Shown here in pieces: positions 6,443 through 11,787 of a DNA stretch of 13,499 bases (within the stretch, counting starts at the first letter, position 1; each line of letters opens with the position of its first letter). This DNA comes from Clostridiales bacterium (GTDB taxonomy: Bacteria > Bacillota > Clostridia > Oscillospirales > Ruminococcaceae). Under the pieces are notes generated by a model. It was not told where the DNA came from. It worked only from the letters and a program-made list of their open reading frames with translations, and made no database searches. The position numbers and the translations under genes were made by a program. The stretch is taken from contig JAQXIB010000022.1 of assembly GCA_029007575.1 (NCBI GenBank), forward strand, positions 1 through 13,499, given 5' to 3'.

Positions 6443-7723
6443 ATGTTGGACATAAAGTTGATTCGGACAAATCCGGAATTAGTCAAAGAAAAAATTAGAA
6501 AGAAATTTCAGGATCAGAAGTTGGTTTTGGTCGATGAAGTCGTGGCGATGGATCAGGAATACCGCGACGCCAAAGCCCGCTGCGATGAACTGCGCGGACA
6601 ACGCAACACCATCAGCAAGCAGATCGGCGGCTTTATGTCCAAGGGACAGAAAGAAGAAGCGGAAGCTGCCAAACAGCAGGTTGCCGCGATTGCCAAAGAG
6701 CTGGCTGAGCTGGAACAGAAAGAGGAAACCCTCTCTGCCGAAATCAGAGAGCGGATGCTGGTGATCCCGAATATTATTGACGAGTCGGTGCCGATCGGCA
6801 AGGACGACAGCGAAAACGTAGAAGTGGAGCGGTTCGGCGAGCCGGTCGTTCCGGACTATGAAGTCCCGTATCACGTCGATATCATGGAAAAACTCAACGG
6901 CATTGATCTGGACAGCGCCAGAAGAACCAGCGGAAACGGATTTTATTACCTATGCGGCGATATCGCGCGGCTTCATTCCGCCATCTTATCCTATGCAAGA
7001 GATTTTATGATCGATCGCGGATTTACCTATTATGGTCCGCCGTTTATGATCCGTGGCAACGTGGTCAACGGCGTCATGAGCTTTTCCGAGATGGAAAACA
7101 TGATGTACAAGATCGAGGGTGAGGATCTTTATCTGATCGGTACCAGCGAGCATTCCATGATCGGTAAGTTTATCGACACGATCCTGGAGGAGGACAAGCT
7201 CCCTCAAACGCTGACCAGCTATTCTCCCTGCTTCCGGAAAGAAGTCGGCGCGCACGGCATCGAGGAACGGGGCGTTTACCGGATTCACCAGTTTGAAAAG
7301 CAGGAAATGGTGGTTGTCTGTAAGCCGGAGGACAGCCCGATGTGGTTTGAAAAGCTCTATCACAACACGGTTGATTTCTTCCGCACGTTGGACATTCCGG
7401 TACGGACATTGGAGTGCTGTTCCGGCGATCTGGCTGATTTGAAGGTCAAGAGCATCGACGTGGAGGCATGGTCTCCCCGTCAGCAGAAGTATTTCGAGGT
7501 GGGAAGCTGCTCCAATCTGGGCGACGCACAGGCGCGCAGATTAGGCATCCGCGTGAAAAATAAGGAAACCGGCAACTACTTCCCGCATACCCTCAACAAC
7601 ACTGTTGTGGCGCCGCCCCGGATGTTGATTGCATTTTTGGAAAACAACTACAACGAGGACGGCTCGATCAACATTCCCGAGGCGCTTCGGATGTACATGG
7701 GCGGAAAAGAAATTTTGAAATAG
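6443..7723 (+). CDS. serS: Serine-tRNA ligase (SerRS)
   Basis: SerRS activates serine with ATP and charges tRNA-Ser (and tRNA-Sec). It opens with the typical MLDIKLIRTNPELVKE. An antiparallel coiled-coil arm (about residues 28-105) is rich in E, K, Q and A and binds the tRNA long arm. Class II motif 2 (SPCFRKEVGAHG, ending near residue 272) is followed by RIHQFEKQE (280-288). Motif 3, NNTVVAPPR, is at 385-393. Length is 426 residues, normal. An open frame extends upstream to GTG 6371, but those 24 codons are repeat sequence, and the family start MLDIK is at 6443, with AGAAGGG about 13 bases upstream. The usual TAEVP active-site segment is replaced by GTSEHSM (residues 233-239), a variant I associate with some clostridial and archaeal-like SerRS. 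No T-box leader was recognised. Confidence 0.96.
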   Translation: MLDIKLIRTNPELVKEKIRKKFQDQKLVLVDEVVAMDQEYRDAKARCDELRGQRNTISKQIGGFMSKGQKEEAEAAKQQVAAIAKELAELEQKEETLSAEIRERMLVIPNIIDESVPIGKDDSENVEVERFGEPVVPDYEVPYHVDIMEKLNGIDLDSARRTSGNGFYYLCGDIARLHSAILSYARDFMIDRGFTYYGPPFMIRGNVVNGVMSFSEMENMMYKIEGEDLYLIGTSEHSMIGKFIDTILEEDKLPQTLTSYSPCFRKEVGAHGIEERGVYRIHQFEKQEMVVVCKPEDSPMWFEKLYHNTVDFFRTLDIPVRTLECCSGDLADLKVKSIDVEAWSPRQQKYFEVGSCSNLGDAQARRLGIRVKNKETGNYFPHTLNNTVVAPPRMLIAFLENNYNEDGSINIPEALRMYMGGKEILK

Positions 7724-7730
7724 GTACAAA

Positions 7731-7772
7731 CAGAGGTTGACGGTCGCTTTGTGATTGTCAGCCTCTGATTTT
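7731..7772 (+). terminator. Probable Rho-independent terminator after serS
   Basis: CAGAGGTTGAC at 7731-7741 pairs with GTCAGCCTCTG at 7757-7767 (11 bp, one T-G wobble, 15-base loop), followed by ATTTT. It lies 8 bases after the serS stop and just before the thioesterase ribosome site. Confidence 0.75.
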
Positions 7773-7796
7773 ATCAATCGTTTGGAGGAATTTCCG

Positions 7797-8588
7797 ATGC
7801 CTGAACGCAAAGACGGCATTTTTTATTACAATATTTATCTGCATTTCTACGACTGCGATCCCAAAGAGCAGGCGAAGCTTTCCACGATACTCAAATATGC
7901 TGCCGACATCGCCGGAATTGACTACACCTTAAAGGGATACAGCCACCAGTATTTATGGGACAACGGAATGGTATTTTTATTATCACGTTCCAGCTTTCGA
8001 ATCCACCGGATGCCTCGCACCTACGAGGAAATCGTGGTTTCTACATGGGAACACGGGATCAAAGGCTCCCAATTTTTACGGGATTTTGAGTATTTCAGCA
8101 AGGAAGGCGAGCTATTGGTTTCGGCGTCGACGGCATGGCTGCTGGTCGATCCCGTCAGCCGCAAAATTTTACGGCCGAGCGCATTTATCGGGGAAATGCA
8201 AAAGCTGCCCGACAAAAAGCCGGACTGCGTTGAGGCGGGAAAGCTGCGGATGCCGGAGCAGCATCAGTTTGTCGGCAAGCGGAAAATACGGTATTCCGAT
8301 CTCGACGGAAACGGTCACGTTTACAATGCGGTATACGGGGATATTGTATCTGATTTTCTCCCTGAGGAGCTTTTAAACCGCCAGATCGTCGGGTTCCAGA
8401 TCAACTATCAGACCGAGGCGGTTTTGGGTGAGGAGCTTGACCTTTTCCTAGCGTCGGATCCGACTGACGAAAACGGCTGGTATCTTGAGGGGAGAAACGC
8501 CGCCGGCGGGAACTGCTTTATCAGCCGGATTGAATTTTGGCAGGCAGGGAATAATTCCCTGCACCTTATATCGCGGGAAAGCAAGTGA
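7797..8588 (+). CDS. Acyl-ACP thioesterase (FatA/FatB-like, double hotdog)
   Basis: Enzymes of this family hydrolyse acyl-acyl carrier protein to release free fatty acids. The protein shows two hotdog-like halves. The first has YDCDPKEQAKLSTILKYAAD near residues 18-37. The second has RYSDLDGNGHVYNAVYGD at 165-182, containing the D-x-N-x-H arrangement (D170, N172, H174) of the family active site. ATG 7797 is chosen because GGAGG at 7784-7788 is 8 bases upstream; the open frame reaches back to 7755, inside the serS terminator. Length is 263 residues. The last 14 residues (from A250) and the stop are encoded by repeat copy C, which starts at 8544. The native C-terminus probably ended near FWQ. 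Chain-length specificity cannot be read from the sequence. Confidence 0.9.
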   Translation: MPERKDGIFYYNIYLHFYDCDPKEQAKLSTILKYAADIAGIDYTLKGYSHQYLWDNGMVFLLSRSSFRIHRMPRTYEEIVVSTWEHGIKGSQFLRDFEYFSKEGELLVSASTAWLLVDPVSRKILRPSAFIGEMQKLPDKKPDCVEAGKLRMPEQHQFVGKRKIRYSDLDGNGHVYNAVYGDIVSDFLPEELLNRQIVGFQINYQTEAVLGEELDLFLASDPTDENGWYLEGRNAAGGNCFISRIEFWQAGNNSLHLISRESK

Positions 8589-8849
8589 AAACAATTAGGC
8601 TTTCTACTCGCGGAATAAGGTGTGTGTAAGTTGGCGGGCATTAAAGTTTGTCAAAGCACAATGTAAATCCGCGGGCGTGCAAGTTTATATAAAAGTGCGA
8701 TACACCAAGCGGCTTTGTGTGGTTTTGGCGCAGCCAAAATCCCGACATTATATTTGTCGGGAAACACAAACGCCGTCAGTACACGAAGAATGCGGTGCAT
8801 TTTTCGTGTACAAAGTGCGCGGATTAGGGTGCAGGGGATTATCCCCTAC
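8544..8849 (+). repeat. Interspersed structured repeat copy C (complete)
   Basis: The left end is GCAGGGAATAATTCCCTGC (8544-8562) plus ACCTTATATCGCG. The right end is GTGCGCGGATTAGGGT plus GCAGGGGATTATCCCCTAC (8815-8849). The right end is the inverted complement of the left with few changes. Inside is a three-way junction: outer stem GCGGC+TTTGTGT (8709-8720) with ACACAAA (8764-8770) and GCCGT (8772-8776), bulged C at 8771. Its inner hairpins are TTTTGGC-GCA-GCCAAAA (8723-8739) and CCCGACA/TGTCGGG (8741-8761). A 14-bp hairpin follows at 8780-8810. About 40 extra bases make this copy longer than E and F. It overlaps the thioesterase 3' end and is joined head-to-tail to copy D. Confidence 0.92.
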
Positions 8850-9074
8850 CAGGCATAATGCCTGGACTTAGCTCGCGGCAAAGTGAGCAAAAGGACTAAG
8901 GTGTCGCTCGCGGAATAAAGTATAATGTTAATTCGCGGGCATTAAAGTTTGCACGAAGCACGATAGAGTAAGCGGCTTTGTGTGGTTTTGGCGCAGCCAA
9001 AATCCCGACATCATATTTGTCGGGAAACACAAATGCCGTCAGTACACCAAGAATGCGGTGCATTTTTGGTGTAC
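8849..9074 (+). repeat. Interspersed structured repeat copy D (right end missing)
   Basis: It begins with CCAGGCATAATGCCTGG (8849-8865), a rearmed version of the left hairpin, then ACTTAGCTCGCGG. The three-way junction spans 8972-9039 and the long hairpin 9043-9073. The hairpin reads CACC/GGTG where copies C, E and F read CACG/CGTG, a paired change. The right inverted end is absent: the sequence runs straight from the hairpin into the ribosome site of the MGMT gene. Copy C precedes it directly. Confidence 0.9.
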
Positions 9075-9097
9075 AAAGGGAGGTGATTGGGCAAAGA

Positions 9098-9403
9098 ATG
9101 AATTTTTATGAGAAAGTATACGAAATTGTCAGGCAGATACCGAAAGGCAAGGTCGCTACCTACGGGCAAATCGCGTTGCTTTGCGGCAATCCGCGTGCCT
9201 CCCGTGCCGTAGGCTATGCGTTGCACTGCAATCCCGAGCCGGGCATTATTCCCTGTCATCGGGTGGTAAACCGCGAGGGGAGACCGGCACCCGGCTTTGC
9301 TTTCGGCGGCCCTGAGGTACAACGGGAAATGTTGGAAGGCGAGGGCGTCGTTTTCGACGACGAAGGGAAAGTCTTGTTGAAAACTTTCCTCTGGCAGGCA
9401 TAA
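9098..9403 (+). CDS. Single-domain MGMT-type protein (methylated-DNA-protein cysteine methyltransferase family)
   Basis: The family transfers alkyl groups from O6-alkylguanine in DNA to its own cysteine. This 101-residue protein has only the DNA-binding/active-site domain: KVATYGQIA (residues 18-26), RAVGYAL with the probable finger Arg36, and IPCHRVV with the acceptor motif PCHR at 52-55 (Cys53). Alkyltransferase-like proteins of similar size usually have Trp in place of Cys, so this one may still be catalytic. The ribosome site GGGAGGTGAT at 9078-9087 precedes ATG 9098; the longer open frame to 8978 is repeat sequence. The stop codon lies inside the left hairpin of repeat copy E, which also supplies the last codon. 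Full-length Ogt/MGMT has an extra N-terminal domain, absent here. Confidence 0.88.
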   Translation: MNFYEKVYEIVRQIPKGKVATYGQIALLCGNPRASRAVGYALHCNPEPGIIPCHRVVNREGRPAPGFAFGGPEVQREMLEGEGVVFDDEGKVLLKTFLWQA

Positions 9404-9656
9404 TGCCTGCACTTAGATCGCGTGAAAGTAAGCAAAAGAATTAAGTTAGAGTTCGCGGAATAAAGTTGAGTTGAAACGCGGGCATGCAAGTATATATAAA
9501 AGCACGATAGAGCTAGCGGCTTTGTGTGGTTTTGGCGAAGCCAAAATCCCGGCGTGATATCTGCCGGGAAACACAAATGCCGTCAGTACACGAAGAATGC
9601 GGTTCATTTTTCGTGTACAAAGTGCGCGAATTAGGGTGCAGGGGATTATCCCCTGC
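9394..9656 (+). repeat. Interspersed structured repeat copy E (complete)
   Basis: 263 bp from GCAGGCATAATGCCTGC (9394-9410), through ACTTAGATCGCG, to the right end GTGCGCGAATTAGGGT plus GCAGGGGATTATCCCCTGC (ending 9656). The three-way junction is at 9516-9583, with loop GAA instead of GCA in the first inner hairpin and CCCGGCG/TGCCGGG (9548-9568) in the second. The bulged base is T9578. The long hairpin at 9587-9617 has one innermost mismatch. It overlaps the MGMT stop codon. Confidence 0.92.
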
Positions 9657-9663
9657 AAGGCAT

Positions 9664-9693
9664 AAAAATACCGCCGAGCATTCGCAGGGCGGC
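9664..9693 (-). terminator. Terminator for the reverse-strand gene pair
   Basis: Read on the minus strand, GCCGCC (9693-9688) pairs with GGCGGT (9675-9670), followed by ATTTTT (9669-9664). It sits about 12 bp after the 63-residue gene and directly beside the right end of repeat copy E. Confidence 0.7.
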
Positions 9694-9704
9694 TTAAAAA
9701 CATT

Positions 9705-9896
9705 TTACTGTACAATAAATTGGTTTAATTCCCTTATTGTTAAATCCAATGGGTCGATACCTTTTTCTTTGCAATACTGATTTATTTTTCTGTAGTTATA
9801 GTGAACTTTGTCGTTTCCGGGATTCGCAACATATCCACCTGCCTTTTCTGCAAGTTCATCTAGTTTTCTCATATCTCTGATATCCTGCTCAGACAT
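9705..9896 (-). CDS. Small conserved-looking hypothetical protein, 63 residues
   Basis: I do not recognise the family. The protein is mostly charged and looks helical at both ends (MSEQDIRDMRKLDELAEKAG and YRKINQYCKEKGI), with no membrane segment or signal peptide. Its ATG is 2 bases after the GNAT stop, and the strong ribosome site AAGGAGG overlaps the end of the GNAT gene, so the two are translationally coupled. A terminator follows. The sequence is AT-rich compared with the flanking genes. A partner or accessory role to the GNAT protein is inference from this coupling only. Confidence 0.8.
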   Translation of the reverse strand: MSEQDIRDMRKLDELAEKAGGYVANPGNDKVHYNYRKINQYCKEKGIDPLDLTIRELNQFIVQ

Positions 9897-9898
9897 TT

Positions 9899-10423
9899 TT
9901 ATTCCTCCTTAAATGCATAGATTTTTAATAACTTATTAGCGTTGACCTCATCAATATACATTCTATACGGATGTGGCATGCCTAATAATGTTGCTCCAAA
10001 CTTTTCATGATAATAATTGACTAAATCCATGTTTTTAGCATCTAAAAACAAATATCCGTCGTAACCTTTATTGACTGATTCTTTTGCCGCGATGGCAAAC
10101 AAATGCCCACCAACGCCCTCATATTTTTTATTTTTTCCGATATTTTGAGGCGCACTTTCTGCTATGTTTATATATATGGCTTTATCTCTTGGAAAATCAG
10201 TTACAGCTACTAAGCCTTGAATGGTGTCATCATCTTCCAGAGTCAACTTATAAATGTCAGAATCTTTTAAATCATCAGCAGTCCAATTAAAGTTCCACCC
10301 TCTCTGCTTCAATGATTTTAAATCTGACTGATTAGCTATGCTGTATTTTGTATTGACCATTTTTCCGGTAGATTTTTCCACTAAACAAGGAGTAAAATCA
10401 TCTATTTCAATAGACAATCCCAT
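9899..10423 (-). CDS. GNAT-fold N-acetyltransferase-like protein
   Basis: The protein has 174 residues from ATG 10421-10423. The open frame extends to 10495, but the extension lies upstream of the promoter -10, while AGGA sits 9 bases before this ATG. The acetyl-CoA-binding motif A of the GNAT fold is suggested by a beta strand (KAIYINIAESA), then a glycine-rich turn (KKYEGVGGHLF) and a helix (AIAAKESVNKGYD). A final NYYHEKFGAT-LLG block is typical of the GNAT C-terminal part. The substrate is unknown. It is on the opposite strand to all neighbours, AT-rich, and has its own promoter and terminator between two repeat copies, which suggests acquisition as a unit. A toxin-antitoxin-like pairing is possible but unproven. 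Confidence 0.8.
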   Translation of the reverse strand: MGLSIEIDDFTPCLVEKSTGKMVNTKYSIANQSDLKSLKQRGWNFNWTADDLKDSDIYKLTLEDDDTIQGLVAVTDFPRDKAIYINIAESAPQNIGKNKKYEGVGGHLFAIAAKESVNKGYDGYLFLDAKNMDLVNYYHEKFGATLLGMPHPYRMYIDEVNANKLLKIYAFKEE

Positions 10424-10442
10424 ATTATCACGTCCTATTGAT

Positions 10443-10471
10443 ATTATACCACTTTTTGAATTGTTTTTCAA
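10443..10471 (-). promoter_or_regulatory. Sigma-A-type promoter for the GNAT pair
   Basis: On the minus strand, TTGAAA (10471-10466), a 17-base spacer and TATAAT (10448-10443). The predicted start near 10436 gives a leader of only about 13 bases, overlapping the AGGA ribosome site. Confidence 0.75.
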
Positions 10472-10503
10472 CCGCTGGTTCCACTTGCCAGGCATAATGC
10501 TTT

Positions 10504-10767
10504 GCAGGGAATAATTCCCTGTACCTTAGATCGCGGGAAAGTAAGCGAAAGGAGTCAGTTTCGTTTCGCGAAATAGGGTTAGTATAAACGCGGGCGTTTA
10601 AGTTTGTACGAAGCAGGATAGAGTAAGCGGCTTTGTGTGGTTTTGGCGCAGCCAAAATCCCGGCGTGATATCTGCCGGGAAACACAAACGCCGTCAGTAC
10701 ACGAAGAATGCGGTGCATTTTTCGTGTACAAAGTGCGTGAATTAGGGTGCAGGGGATTATCCCCTGC
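10504..10767 (+). repeat. Interspersed structured repeat copy F (complete)
   Basis: 264 bp. The left end GCAGGGAATAATTCCCTGT (10504-10522) is preceded by a second partial hairpin CCAGGCATAATGC (10488-10500). The three-way junction is at 10627-10694, with CCCGGCG/TGCCGGG as in copy E. The perfect 14-bp hairpin (one G-T pair) is at 10698-10728. The right end GTGCGTGAATTAGGGT plus GCAGGGGATTATCCCCTGC ends at 10767. The ribosome site of the MBL gene begins within 6 bases of the right end. Confidence 0.92.
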
Positions 10768-10789
10768 CAGGGAAGGAGATATGATTAAC

Positions 10790-11575
10790 ATGAAAATTAC
10801 TTTTTTAGGAACCGGTGCGGCAGATACACCCATGATGCTGCCTCAACAGTATCAGCACTCCTTTTCCACCGAAATACGCCGTAATAGTTGCGCCTTGGTG
10901 CAGGATTGGCTGCTGATCGACTGCGGCCCCCATGCGCTGGGCTCGTTAGAGCTGCTTCATGCGGATTTGTCCAAAATCACCGATTTATGCGTGACCCATA
11001 CCCACGGTGACCATATTGATCCTGCTGCTGTGGCAAAGCTTGCGGCGGGCCGAAAAGCTCCTTTCCGCATTTGGTGCGATGCCGGAGCAGTGCCGGTTTT
11101 TTCCGAAATCCCGAACGTTGACATCCATCCTTTGCGGGCAGGGCAGGCGGTTCAAATAGCAGATTGCTCCGTCATTCCACTGTCCGCGAATCACTTGGTG
11201 GAAAACTCCGCGGAACAACCGCTGCACTATATATTGGAATATCAGGGAAAGCGGATGTTTTACGGTTGCGACGGCGCCTGGCTGCGGGCGGATAGCTTCC
11301 TAATATTGCAACAGTATCGCCCGTTTGACTTGATGGTCTTTGATGCCACTGTAGGCAGAGAGGATGAAGGAATCCGGTTGGGCTCGCATAATTCGCTGGC
11401 AATGCTGGAGCTGTTGCTGCCGCTGCTGCATCAGTGCGGCATTGCAACCGAGCAGACCAAAGCTGTCCTTTCTCATATGGCAATTACCCTCCATCAGTCT
11501 TATGATTGCATTGTCAAAGAGATGGAGCCGAAAGGGTTTACCGTCGCTTATGACGGCTTGGAGATTTCCTTTTGA
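10790..11575 (+). CDS. Metallo-beta-lactamase-fold hydrolase
   Basis: A 261-residue MBL-fold protein. It opens with KITFLGTGAAD, the typical first strand, and has the metal-binding motif HTHGDH at residues 70-75, with DCGPH before it. Later elements are SANH, DGAW, FDATVG and the C-terminal SHMAITLHQ. The pattern resembles PhnP/RNase Z-like phosphodiesterases, but the substrate cannot be fixed. ATG 10790 is preferred: AAGGAG at 10773-10778 is 11 bases upstream, while ATG 10781 would leave only 2. An open frame to 10637 is repeat sequence. No clear terminator follows. Confidence 0.88.
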   Translation: MKITFLGTGAADTPMMLPQQYQHSFSTEIRRNSCALVQDWLLIDCGPHALGSLELLHADLSKITDLCVTHTHGDHIDPAAVAKLAAGRKAPFRIWCDAGAVPVFSEIPNVDIHPLRAGQAVQIADCSVIPLSANHLVENSAEQPLHYILEYQGKRMFYGCDGAWLRADSFLILQQYRPFDLMVFDATVGREDEGIRLGSHNSLAMLELLLPLLHQCGIATEQTKAVLSHMAITLHQSYDCIVKEMEPKGFTVAYDGLEISF

Positions 11576-11609
11576 TGATGGTTAAACTATCCAAAATATC
11601 GCCTCCCTT

Positions 11610-11638
11610 TTGACAAAATTAACAACTAAGGGTAAAAT
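11610..11638 (+). promoter_or_regulatory. Distal sigma-A-type promoter upstream of guaB
   Basis: TTGACA (11610-11615), a 17-base spacer, TAAAAT (11633-11638). The -35 is perfect and the -10 is one base off. It would give a leader of about 140 bases. I did not recognise a purine riboswitch in that leader. Confidence 0.6.
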
Positions 11639-11704
11639 CAATATACAAACGGTATATTAATACGAATATAATCCGATAGGTTATCGCATTTGCGTATTCT
11701 TTGG

Positions 11705-11733
11705 TTGAAAAAGCATGATAAAAGTGATATAAT
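11705..11733 (+). promoter_or_regulatory. Proximal sigma-A-type promoter of guaB
   Basis: TTGAAA (11705-11710), a 17-base spacer, TATAAT (11728-11733). The start would be near 11740, about 48 bases before the guaB start codon. Confidence 0.75.
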
Positions 11734-11787
11734 AATTCAAATATATTTTCGCGAAGAAAAAGGAAATGATTGAAAGGATGTGCCGAT

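Noticed and set aside
8815..8830. Group II intron 5' end (GTGCG) in the repeat
   Set aside because: No domain V signature, no intron-encoded protein, and the GTGCG lies at the right end of the element within an inverted repeat.
8978..9097. Longer MGMT start at 8978
   Set aside because: The 40 extra codons are repeat copy D. A strong ribosome site lies just before ATG 9098.
8544..10767. Integron-like cassette array with the repeats as attC sites
   Set aside because: Genes do alternate with structured repeats, but the repeats are far longer than usual attC sites, no integrase is present, and the same element flanks core genes such as mnmG and serS.
10637..10789. In-frame N-terminal extension of the MBL hydrolase beginning MVLAQPKSRRDICRETQ, with similar peptides in copies C and E
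   Set aside because: It is a translation of the structured repeat. The MBL gene has its own ribosome site, and variation between copies preserves base pairing rather than a useful protein.
11640..11787. Purine riboswitch upstream of guaB
   Set aside because: The conserved purine riboswitch core was not found. Only a tiny hairpin (CGATA-GGT-TATCG) and promoter elements are visible.
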